Assembly (NCBI GenBank): GCA_030544215.1
Contig: JARZZO010000010.1
Span: forward strand, 55,717,564-55,781,563
Length of the DNA stretch: 64,000 bases
Direction of reading: 5' to 3'
Source of the DNA: Zantedeschia hybrid cultivar
Taxonomy: Eukaryota; Streptophyta; Magnoliopsida; Alismatales; Araceae
Part shown: one piece after another, positions 21,501-30,275 of the stretch
How positions within the stretch are numbered: the first letter of the stretch is position 1
Layout: every line of letters begins with the position of its first letter
Position numbers and translations under genes: made by a program
The notes under the pieces: generated by a model
The model's input: only the letters and a program-made list of their open reading frames with translations
What the model was told of the DNA's origin: nothing
Database searches by the model: none

Positions 21501-23995
21501 AAATTGCCAGATTCCATGCTAGATTGGTTCCACTTTATCCCATTTCCAAATAGGGAAAAAAGACCCCAAAATCTACTAGAGTGGGCTAACAGCTCATGCC
21601 CGTCTTATGATTTTCAATAAGAAACTGCATCTCCAACAGTCCAAAGAATTTTTCATGTCGCACATCAATCTGCACCAGTTCTGAAAACACAGTGAATTGG
21701 CAATTTGCTTATAACCTCCTTTACACTGTTGGTGTTCCCCCAAAAACCCTCAGCTTCATTCTGTATGTATTCGGTTTTCCACTATAACATGGATAAAATG
21801 TAGTACAGTTTCTTCCCTACCCAAAGAGGCATGGTGCTAGGCCACAAGGCAAAAAGATACTCCAAAGAAATATTGGTTAACAGCATTGCATAATATCATT
21901 GGAAAATGAGTAAAATGGATACAGAAATCTCTGAACAACGATAGAACAAAATTCATTTTGCATTATTGTCTGTAACATGCTTCTGGAAATGAGTGTGGAT
22001 CTCATACAATGGATCAAGTTCTCTTTTAAGAAGCCCATGGAATGAAGTTGCATACTTAGACAGTTAAAGCACTGAATCACTACACATCATTCCCCTATAA
22101 GCTGTAAACACTATTTTTTAGAGCCATTTTGTATCAAAATTCTGTCAAGCAGATTCGGATAAGAATCAGCCGACCCTCAAGTCAGTTTCTTTTTTCCAAT
22201 AACAGAACCTGACAACATAGTTAGTCACTGATGTAACATGGTTCCATTCGGTTCATTGTCAAGGCTAAAGAGTATGAGCCAACACATTTTGCACCACATC
22301 AAAAGATGACTATACACCAGTGAAAGAATTTGCAATAAGAATTACCTGGTAATTTGTTATAAATATGAATGTTCTATTTTGACATAATTTCGCCAGCAAT
22401 TTTTACATTCTTATTCATAAACCTAAGCCATTTTGCATGGATATTACACATCCATGTAGAGCCTTGTGTTTTGGAGATACTGCTGTGTGATATAAAACAC
22501 ATTGCTGCAATCAGCATTAATCTATTCCCCACATTCTGCCTCTTACATAAGACACCATCCACCAACAGAATTATCCTTCAGACCTTTAACAACCATATTC
22601 TCGTGCAAAAAAATATGGAGAGGGAGGGTGTGATCAGAGAAAAGATATGGATGAGGGAAAATAGAGGGAGAAAGAGGGGGAACCAAAATGGAATAATGAC
22701 CAGTGCTTGCATTGCTATGGGAAGGGGCACTGAGTAGTGTGATGCAAGGGCATGATGGTTTGCTATTCATGTAAGAGGAGAAGCCATACTGTGAGAGAGT
22801 GCATGGGTTTGAAAGAGTTCGAAGGAAGCCTGTTCAGGAGTGTCTGTTGGTGCTTGGGAGAGCTTTCCTAGAAAGAAGGCATTCCAACTAGCAGTTGAGA
22901 TGCTGCATGCGTATGTCAATCATGAGAGGTGGGTTGGTTCTCTGAACTCACAATGTTCTCAGGTGCACTGGGGGAGACTTATCTCCAGCAGTGGTCCTGC
23001 AGACTTCAAAAGAGCACTGGAGCCGCGATAGCAGGTCGACAATGTGGCATGTGTTAACAAGATATTTTCTCATCCAGTGCATCTATGGGTGAATGACTTA
23101 TGGATACCTACAGTCAGGGCTTGTGTGATTGAGCCACATATCCTCTAGGTCAAATTTCTGGGACTTCACTATGTCTGTGGCAGACTAGCATCATCCTTTG
23201 CTTTGCTGCATTAAACACATCATCTGATGTGCTTTGTTTGTTGTTTGTACTTGAGGAAACAATCATAATAACAATAGCATCCACAAAAGATCGAAGTAAT
23301 TAATTCAAAACACATCATCACTCCTTTCCCTTCTGTCTAGTTTTGTTTTAATGTCCCTTTACTACTATTCCAACACAAATTCACCAAAGCCTTTCTTACC
23401 TAACGCTCTATAAGGAGATCGGTGCTCCAATATACCAAATGATAAACAGAAAGTACAATGACCAAGAAGCATAAGTACAACCCTTCCCAATAATCATCCA
23501 AAAACCCTTGGATCAACACACAACCAATCTTATCAAGACCACGGGCGAACCACGTGAATAACAGGATCACATAGTAAGAAGACCCAACACTTATGACTTG
23601 TAAATCCAAGAAGAAGAAAAAAAACACAAAAAACAGGTCGATGCAAAATCACACAGGAAAAAAAGAAAAAAGAAAAATCTACCTCCCGATTGTCGGTGAC
23701 CTTGAGGACGAGCTTCCCGTCGCAGTGCCGGTACTTCATCACATACCTCGACTGATCGCATCATCATCATCATTCGTAGATTTGTTTTCCCCGACGTTGA
23801 TGAAGAAAATTTCGAGATCAAACAGGAGAAAAAAGAAAAAGAAAACGAGAAACAACACATCAGGATGCATGTAGAGATTTGAAGAAGAAGAAGATTTCAG
23901 AGAGAGTGGGGGCTTGTGCGCACAGATTGGGGATCGGCGCGAAAAAGCTGGATGGATCTCTCGACGAACTCGTCCCAGGAGGTGATGTACACCAT
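9524..23995 (-). CDS. SRP9: Signal recognition particle 9 kDa subunit (SRP9)
   Basis: SRP9 pairs with SRP14 on the Alu domain of the 7SL RNA in the cytosol and takes part in elongation arrest while signal-peptide proteins go to the ER. Four coding exons on the minus strand: 23995-23924 (starts MVYITSWDEFVERS), 23751-23683 (YVMKYRHCDGKLVLKVTDN), 9796-9703 (CLKFKTDQAQ to LMARGPD) and 9600-9524 (ending KKGRGRRQ, stop TGA). They join in frame to 103 residues, which is the length I recall for the Arabidopsis protein, with the whole SRP9-21 domain and a basic tail. Intron 1 is 172 bp; its donor TCT|GTGCGC is weak but is the only GT that keeps the conserved junction. Intron 2 is 13,886 bp with a standard GAG|GTAGAT donor and a TTGCAG acceptor. 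Nothing in the protein looks broken. Confidence 0.95.
10984..11279. mobile_element. Tourist/PIF-Harbinger-type MITE
   Basis: The left end AGATCCGTTTGGTTATAC pairs with the right end, whose reverse complement is GGGTCCGTTTGTTTTCATG. TAA flanks both sides (10981-10983 and 11280-11282), the 3-bp duplication expected of PIF/Harbinger elements. At 296 bp it has no coding capacity. Confidence 0.75.
11923..12715. mobile_element. hAT-like element with GGAAAC words and a GC-rich insert
   Basis: The left end TAGGGCTGTAAACAAG pairs with the right end, reverse complement TATGGTGTAAGCAGA. Flanking octamers CTTCTCAC (11915-11922) and CTTCTTAT (12716-12723) match at six of eight. GGAAAC/GTTTCC words recur across both ends. 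The block at about 12140-12465 is much richer in G and C than the rest and is probably a secondary insertion of unknown origin. Confidence 0.6.
13329..13862. mobile_element. Outer hAT-like element (GAGTCGG/ACTCGT type)
   Basis: The left end CATGGTTTGCCGTATCGTA pairs with the right end, reverse complement CAAGGTTCGCCATATCGTG. ATCCCAGC flanks both sides exactly (13321-13328 and 13863-13870), a perfect 8-bp duplication. The subterminal regions repeat AACTCGT, GAGTC and ACTCATAC words. It is itself split by the element at 13408-13583; without that insert and its extra duplication it is about 350 bp. Confidence 0.85.
13408..13583. mobile_element. Inner nested hAT-like element (GATCGG type)
   Basis: The ends CATGGAAGGCAGGATCAG and CCGGAATTCCCTG are flanked by exact copies of TCTGGCAC (13400-13407 and 13584-13591). 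The 176-bp body is almost wholly GATCGG, CCGATC and GATCC words in both orientations. It lies inside the outer element, so it is the younger insertion. Confidence 0.85.
14369..14765. mobile_element. hAT-like element, GATCGG type
   Basis: The left end CATCGAATGCAAAATCGACC pairs with the right end, reverse complement CATAGAATTTTGGATCGGG. The flanks ATGAAAAC (14361-14368) and ATGAAGAC (14766-14773) match at seven of eight. The body is a dense array of CCGATCC, GCTGATC and GGCCGAT words; its open frames read as repetitive arginine, aspartate and serine peptides and are not genes. Confidence 0.75.
14766..15210. other. Intronic sequence, no element recognised
   Basis: Mixed composition with short open frames and no recognisable domain. 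It may belong to the gene-like or LINE 5' sequence on either side. Confidence 0.35.
15219..15346. mobile_element. hAT-like element, GGTACCGG type
   Basis: The left end CATGGATGGCAATACCGG and the right end (reverse complement CATGGTTGGCAATACCGG) differ at one position. The flanks GTTGGGGA (15211-15218) and GCTGAGGA (15347-15354) match at six of eight. The 128-bp body repeats GGTACCGG and GTATCGGCC in both orientations. Confidence 0.75.
15809..15975. mobile_element. hAT-like element, GGTACCGG type, second copy
   Basis: The ends CATGGTTGGCAGTATCGG and CCGGTACTTGCCATCCCTG flank a body of GTATCGGCC and GGTACCG words around a short AT-rich core. The flanks GGGCAGCC (15801-15808) and AGGCAGCA (15976-15983) match at six of eight. 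It shares its words with the element at 15219-15346. Confidence 0.75.
16081..16248 (+). repeat. 84-bp tandem duplication in the LINE
   Basis: Two nearly identical units start with GGGGAGGAAAAGGTGGTAGC at 16081 and 16165 and end in the ATTATCTCTTGGAATGTA block, so the endonuclease start codon region is present twice. Confidence 0.9.
17617..17813. mobile_element. hAT-like element (GATCGG type) inside the LINE RT frame
   Basis: The left end starts CATGGAATGTCGG and the right end is GATTTTGCAATCCCTA. The flanks GAAGGCGG (17609-17616) and GAAGGCAA (17814-17821) match at six of eight. The host frame reads KDLLLKA before and MLEFQEGK after the insert, so removing element plus one duplication restores a continuous reading frame. 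Confidence 0.8.
18113..18282. mobile_element. Small TIR element inside the LINE RT frame
   Basis: The left end TACGTTTGGGAATGG pairs with the right end, reverse complement TGCCATTTGGAGATGCAG. The flanks ACTTAGAC (18105-18112) and CCTTAGTA (18283-18290) share CTTAG. After it the host resumes directly as VMKLDFEKAYD. It is 170 bp and non-coding; the superfamily is uncertain, with hAT favoured by the 8-bp spacing. Confidence 0.6.
20178..20625. mobile_element. MITE-like inverted repeat with TTTGCATAT words
   Basis: The left part (ATGTTTGCATATAACCCCC and a second similar unit) is inverted in the right part, where CAAATA, ACCCCC and GGGGGTTA words recur in the opposite sense (about 20455-20625). 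The arms are imperfect and internally repeated. It begins right after the LINE tail. Confidence 0.5.
20626..22755. other. Intronic sequence, nothing recognised
   Basis: AT-rich non-coding DNA within SRP9 intron 2. Short open frames here have no recognisable domain. Confidence 0.5.
22761..22802 (+). pseudogene. Zinc-knuckle relic of a retroelement gag
   Basis: The plus frame reads CYSCKRRSHTVREC, an exact CX2CX4HX4C zinc knuckle. Stops lie close on both sides of the short frame and no further gag or protease sequence was recognised. It is probably a remnant of an LTR retrotransposon in the intron. Confidence 0.45.
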
Positions 23996-24100
23996 GGTTT
24001 CCCCTGCCCTAGGATCCCGCCGGGTTTCCTTCGGAGAATGGAGCTCGGGGTTTTAGGGACTCGGAAGAACACTTCTCTCCCTCCCCCTCTTTCTCTCTCT

Positions 24101-24110
24101 CTATATATAG
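24101..24110 (-). promoter_or_regulatory. Probable TATA box of SRP9
   Basis: CTATATATAG lies about 106 bases upstream of the SRP9 start codon. Downstream of it on the minus strand comes a GAGAGAGAGAAAGAGGG tract, typical of plant 5' untranslated leaders. Confidence 0.6.
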
Positions 24111-24121
24111 ATATTAGGCAT

Positions 24122-24715
24122 GAAGGTGTAAATAATTATTGTGGTACCCGAAAATCTATTTATCGATCCGTTCCGCTTTTTAAGTTTAAAAGTGATACAA
24201 TGATTAATTTAAAAGATACAACAAGATATTATTTGTATTAGAATAATTTAAGATAAATAAATGGTATACCTTTTTTCGAGTCAATTATCTGAAGATTCAT
24301 CTATTTTCTTGTATTTATCTTAACTATTGATTATATCTTATTTAAAATTATTATTTCACTATTGTTTTAACCTTTTTTTTCTCTCATTTATCAGTTTGCA
24401 AGATTTATTTTTACAAATGTCACATGATTTACAAATAAATTTATAAGAACTACTTAAAAAAACTTATATCTATATATCTCTTGAAAACAATATCCATTTG
24501 TTCTCTCTAGAAGCCATAGAAGATTAAGTTCATGTTGACACATATTATTATTTGATAATTTAACTTGTATGTATTCATTTTTATAATTTTATAAAATAAG
24601 AATAAATACACATACTTTTAAAAGATAAGAATAAGGATATATATATTTCTTAAAGAACAATAATAAAGATAAAACCAATGTTTGACCCAAAGTGTTTCCA
24701 TTTACATCCCTCCAG
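24122..24715. mobile_element. Tentative hAT-like element upstream of SRP9
   Basis: The left GAAGGTGTAAATAATT resembles the reverse complement of the right end, CTGGAGGGATGTAAATGG. The flanking octamers TTAGGCAT (24114-24121) and TAAGGCGG (24716-24723) match at five of eight. The body is AT-rich. If real, it begins about ten bases upstream of the SRP9 TATA box. Confidence 0.3.
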
Positions 24716-24723
24716 TAAGGCGG

Positions 24724-25765
24724 AAACGGACGAGTGGGGTGGGCGTTTTCGGAGCCCCGGAGGGAGTTTTAGGTATTAATCCCTGCACTCGATCGTGTTT
24801 GGAAAGTAGTTTTCTTATTTTCTATGTTTATTTTTTTAAGTTTCCAAGATTTTCCTGATCCTTTTAGAAATGGCACCTTGAAAAGAGAGGATTTTGTCGA
24901 ATAAACACATAATTGTAAAAGATTTAAAAAAACAAGACTCGACGAAAAATGAACATGATACTCGTGATGGTTGATGGTCAATGAGAAGTTTAGCCGGAGT
25001 GAAACTGTAGGAGTTTGATTGAGTGAAACTAATGGCCATGTTTGGGGCAGCTTCCATTAGCCATTAAATCTTGGAAGTCATGTAGTAGTTTACTTGTATT
25101 TTGACTTCCAATTAAAAGTTACAAGGAAAAGATTCTAAGATTAGAGAAAAAGTGACGTTGTTATGAAATAATTGATTTTCGTAACAAATCAAAATTAGTT
25201 ATCGCTTCTCTTCCTCAACTCATTCTATACGAGAAGTGGAAGGCAAATGTGACTTTCAAGTAAAAGTTTTGTCGAACATGGCTTATCCTCTTATGTAGAA
25301 AGTGACAAGGAATCGAAGTAAGGAGGTGGCTGAAGTTGAGATGAGATATGTTCTTTTAGACTTTTATATCTTTATATGATTAAAGAAAGAAGTTCAAAAG
25401 ATCTCATTTCGTTAAACTTCTACGAGAGGTTTTGCCAAAGAATAAGAATGATGATATTCTTAGTCTCTTAAAAATAGTCTTTTGAGATACTTCCTCAATC
25501 ATCACTATCAACTTAATACTCTTTGATCATCATAATATAAAATTTATTTTGTAATAAATATAGTTGGGCGGTGGAGAGATAAGGAGCATGGAGTAACTTA
25601 AGGGAGTCTAAGTAGAATTTTTCAAATTGCAATGTTTGCTATAATGCATGCACCATAAGTGGATTGAGTCACATTATAATGCAATCTCTTATTGATTCAT
25701 GCATAGATGACAGGATGATAGGATCAATTTTACATCAAATAAGATCTCCTTTATCAATGAATATC
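24724..25765. other. Intergenic, nothing recognised
   Basis: AT-rich non-coding sequence with no coding region or clear repeat. Confidence 0.5.
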
Positions 25766-25773
25766 ATTACGTC

Positions 25774-26394
25774 CAAGGTTTGCCAACTCATAGATTTGGA
25801 TTGGATTAGGTCGGCCAGATATGAGTTGGATCCAATCCGACTCGAACTAAGTCGGGTTGACTGACATGAGTTGGACCGATTCAAACTACTTTTTTGACAA
25901 ATCTCTCATTCTTTTAAATAACTATCTAATTATAAACGTCCTACTTTACTCATGTTGTTACCATGAATGATTATAAGTCATATTTAAGAGAAATATTCTA
26001 ATTTAATAGACTTAAATTTATAAAAAATAGTCTGAAATATTAATTAAAAAGAATTTAATTTAGGGATCTCAATTTGCAGAAGAAAATGGTACACCACATC
26101 GCATATAAAGTTAGAACCCTTAAATCTCAATTTGTAAAACAAAATAATACACCTAGACTAAAGAAAGAAGATCACACCATATCAGGTCGGATCGCACCGA
26201 TCCAGCTGAATCGGATTACAGTAACTCGAGCTTGTAGCATGCAATCTGGCATGAGTCGGCTTGATACGTGTGAGTCGGCTCGATCCAGAGCTGTCACAAC
26301 CTCATATGATCCACCTGTGCCAGAGACTTAGGATCGTCCATATACAAGTCGACTCATATGAGTTGGCCCGGTTCGACACAATCCAGCAAACATC
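25774..26394. mobile_element. hAT-like element, GAGTCGG/ACTCATA type
   Basis: The left end CAAGGTTTGCCAACTCATAG resembles that of the element at 13329. The right end gives, as reverse complement, GATGTTTGCTGGATTG. Both ends repeat GAGTCGG, GAGTTGG and ACTCATA words around an AT-rich middle. The flanks ATTACGTC and ATTATACT agree at four of eight, with the other four all transitions. Confidence 0.5.
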
Positions 26395-26550
26395 ATTATA
26401 CTTAATTAGACATCGCATGGTCCAGATCCCCTCTTCCCCATGTTCGAAAAAAAAAAATCACCATAAATTTTTAAATATTCAACTCTCCCCTCACAATAAA
26501 TTTCATCATTTTTAGATAAAGTTTTAATGTTGGATCATATCCAAATTATT

Positions 26551-26732
26551 TGTAACCGTCTAATATTATGCAAGTAGGTCAGTGATGAATACTAAAACTC
26601 CCGGGATGGAAACAATCCTAGGGGTAATCTAGCTAATTAATTGTAACCGTCCAATCTTATGCAAGTAGGTTAGTGATGAACACTAAAACCCCAGGGATGA
26701 AAACAATCCTAGGGGTAATCTAATTATTTTTT
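26551..26732. repeat. Tandem duplication with a 91-bp period
   Basis: TGTAACCGTCTAATATTATG at 26551 and TGTAACCGTCCAATCTTATG at 26642 begin two copies that stay alike through AACAATCCTAGGGGTAATCT. A related AACCGTCCAATCTT block occurs near 2900. Confidence 0.85.
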
Positions 26733-26750
26733 TACTACAGTGCGGGCAGC

Positions 26751-27033
26751 TAGAGATGCAAACGGGTCGGATTAGGTATGGATCTAAGGTAGATCTATGA
26801 CTGTATTTGTTAAGTTATTGGTTTAGAAATATTATCCGTTAACGATCTTATAAGTTAATAATCGATCGGATAATTGAAGCTTAGTGTACCATGTGTATTA
26901 TGTCAAAAAAAGTGTGTATTGGTTACCTTATCCACTATGAATATCGATTTGAAAACACAATTCGTTAATTGACCTATAAACTAATGATCGGTTGAATATT
27001 TAGGTTATCGATCAATTAATATTTGCATCGCTA
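26751..27033. mobile_element. hAT/Ac-like element, related to 5847-6968
   Basis: The ends TAGAGATGCAAACGGGTCGG and ATATTTGCATCGCTA are an Ac-type pair. The first 75 bases match the start of the element at 5847 (GGATCTAAGG, TGACT). The interior repeats ATCGGT, TTAACGAT and GATCGAT words. The flanks CGGGCAGC and AGGACAGT share five of eight if the right end is shifted by one base. Confidence 0.6.
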
Positions 27034-27344
27034 GGACAGTAATGAAGTTCACTTAGACTAAACAATTTATTTGAAAGATACGGACAAGCAAAGAGATGGA
27101 CGTGTGGTTGTACGCAAGGCCATGTGCTAACTAAATGGGTTGGACGGTTGGACCAAAGCCCAATTGGTTCCTACGAGTGGGTCAATAGGGTCCTGAGGCA
27201 CTTTGACCTGGACTGAGCTGTAGAATTGCAAAAATCCAGTGGCACAAATGCTGGATCCGCCACTGCACATCGGAGTCCATCAAGAAGAGCTCTGCGCTCA
27301 GCAATTAAGGAAGAGGAAACTTCATAATGATTTAGCGTAAGCTA

Positions 27345-27659
27345 TAACCTGATAGCACCACCACCACCCCGTGTATTATCTTGACCTTTAAAGGAACCAT
27401 CACAATTTAAAACAAAACCATCAGACGGACGCTTCCAATAGAGCAAACGGTAATGCATACTGTTAATATGAGGAGCAATAGTGACACCAACACGATCCAA
27501 AATGCCATTCCACCGGTGGGATTTAATCTTGGCATTCTTCAAAACATCTTGAATACCCTTTCTAATTTTGTGCATAACTTGCTGAATAGTCCGCACACAT
27601 GCCAAAACCGCACCATAACAGTCAGTGTGGCCAAGGCCTTCCGTATGGCCTGGCCGCAC
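27345..27659 (-). pseudogene. LINE RNase H domain fragment
   Basis: The minus frame ends in WKRPSDGFVLNCDGSFKGQ followed by a GGGG-AIR block, matching the start of the RNase H domain carried by many plant LINE and related proteins (N-x-DGS-x-K then GGGG-x-IR). The reading frame stops soon after, and the 5' part (27450-27659) only weakly resembles such elements. It is a truncated relic. Confidence 0.6.
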
Positions 27660-30275
27660 AGCAGCAAAGCCCCGAGCATCACATCTCTCTTCTTCGTTTC
27701 ATTTCCTCGTTTTAGATTGGTGTCTCCATGAAAATAGGTTTTCATCAAAATCTACACATTTTCTTGTAGTTTTCACAAAATTCAGGTACACACCCACGCA
27801 TTTTTTCAACAAAAAAGGGTTCAAGCAACAATTATCAAGTCATTTATCACGTTATTTTGATTTAATGTTTTGTTCGTAAGTGGATGCTGCATAAGTCATG
27901 ATTCTAATATTTCTTCATTATTTTTTGTGCATAAGTTCAAAAACATGGACGATCGACCAATTAAAGGAAGGACAAAAGTTAGAAAGCAAAGGCTCCTTCC
28001 TATCTAACCAAAATTGAAGGAAGGTTTACTTTATCCCTTACTAACACAAACAAGCATGCTTATTATCCTTCTTAGCAATCATTGTCTTCATTTATTTATC
28101 TTTTAAATTGCATGCTTAAATTAATTCCATAGCTGGGCATACTTAATCTGTTCCTCATTACTTATGTCAAGAAGCAACTATTCATATGCAGTGATTATAA
28201 TGCTATATATGCACACATTTTTTACGTGCAGTCTCCAAAGGTTATAACGAGACAGTTAGGATATGTATACGAGGCTTTACTAACATAAGAATTAATGTTA
28301 GAGAAACGTGTGAATTTCTTATTTGAGAAATTTAAATATTTAGAACAACAGATAAATGCTTTAAAACCTAAAGAGATCTTACAGTAATAAATTCAAAAAT
28401 ATGAAATAAGTTCACTAACATAAGAATAAACCAAAATGGTAAAGATTGTAATTGATAACGAAGTTATTACTAAAAATAATAATTCCTTAAATTTTATGAC
28501 TTATTATTCAAGAAAATAGAAAAACCCATTGCACAAGGTCAAGGTATGGTGGTTGAAGAAAATCACATTTAGCGACTTTCGTAATTGACAAGTTCCTTTA
28601 AAACCCTAAGTTTTATAAAACCACTACAAAACCTGCTATGTTGTATGGAACAGAATGTCAAAGCAAGAAAAGAACACATGAAGTAAGTGTGCTTCTGTTT
28701 TGAAACCTTATAATTCCCACAGAAGTTCTGACAAACACCTCATGAAACCCTTAATGGTTGTTACAACATTGTGCTTCTACTTACCACAAAAATCCCCTTT
28801 CCTGTTGATCTGTCCACAGTAATTTTGGGTGACCTTTTAACCACCCCTCTAAATTAAACCCAACGTCATTAGCCATCCACATTGACTTAATTTCTCTTTA
28901 CATCTGCTAGCTGGAACTTGTCGATACTATGACAATGTAAAAAGGATGTTACATAAGCAAACCACTCCCCCACCCCCCAACATAACGCATGTCTTATCTG
29001 ATGAGACGCAAAAATTAACTTAAGTGTTAAAAGAGCAAATTTTAAGAGTTGAAAATCCATATTGCAAGGGACATTTGGGTAATTATAAAAGTTATAGAAT
29101 ACCTTTTGTTTAGCTCACATAAGTATCCTTTATGTTAGTTAAATAGAAACATAAAAGAGCAGAAATTCATTAAAAGAGTAACCCTTTGTTTTAAATCTGC
29201 ATACCCATTTTTGAAAATCCACCTCATCCCCATTGTCTCTCCACAGCCAAACTTTGGTCACATGGAAGCAGAGTAACCTTTGTACATTTGGAACTGCATC
29301 AACTTTGTCAAAGATTTCAATGATTGAGATAAGAATTGAAAAGGTTCTCAAACAGGACTCAATTACAAATTGATATTTTCCACCTTGCAGCCATAAATTG
29401 TAACACTTCCATCTTCTGTGATGTACAGGCAGCACACAAACATGCAGCTCATATGTGAAGCTGATGCACGAAGCGACAAATAATTGGAACAGATAATAAG
29501 CAAATAATTGGAACAGATAATATGATCACTCCCTGAAAAATTCTGGCCTGAGGTGTCATCTATTCTCCTTTGAGATGCTGATAAGGCTAGTGCTGCAGCG
29601 TACAACCATCTAGCAGGGGCCTTCAACATGCCACTGGCATTCACACACTGGTTTCTCTTTTGCTTGTTCGGCCATTAGTCATGAGAAAATGAATGCACTT
29701 ACAAAGGATCTTCATGGGCACATTCTTCAGCAGGGGAATTTAGCAGGATATCTAAATCAAGCATAACATTCTGCATATCACTGCATGACAATAACTAGGT
29801 GAAACATCTCTAGCAGCAGTCCTGCAGGCAGGACAACAATTAGGTTTCAGTATGTCAATTTCAATGTAAAAGATTATGCTCTAGGATTTTAACATACTAG
29901 AAAGAAGCAAAGCAAAAAGGATTAGTGAAAAGAGCACAAGTTTTGCAGCTCACACTGGGCCATCAAATGGCATACAAATCTCTACATTATGCTTGTCTTG
30001 CATTTGATTGAAACTAGATGTGGAATGAAGAAAAAAATAATAATAACATGGCACCCACAAAAACCCCTCAAACCCCGTAAATTGTCGAAGGACAAGAAAT
30101 CTTAATTCACAGAAAAAGTAGTCCTTGTAAACCACCCAGCCCCAACCTCAACAAGCCCTTGTATGATGTGAATCAATTGACGAAAACAAAACTGTGAAGC
30201 GATCACAATAAAACAAAGCCAATGTTCTGGCTATACCTGTAAATGTATGTGTTCACATATTATCTACTCGGGGAT
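27660..30275. other. Intergenic plus MET1 3' flank, no gene recognised
   Basis: AT-rich, non-coding. The last few hundred bases next to 30275 must include the MET1 3' untranslated region; I found no unambiguous polyadenylation signal. Open frames at 29139-29644 have no recognisable domain. Confidence 0.5.

Larger units (their letters stand above)
9797..23682 (-). other. SRP9 intron 2, 13.9 kb, transposon-filled
   Basis: The boundaries come from the joined protein: exon 2 ends at the conserved VTDNRE and exon 3 opens at CLKFKTD. The interior carries a Harbinger-type MITE, several hAT-like elements, a decayed LINE and a gag-type zinc-knuckle relic. The stretches 9797-10980, 11283-11914 and 20626-22755 hold nothing I can name. 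Confidence 0.9.
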
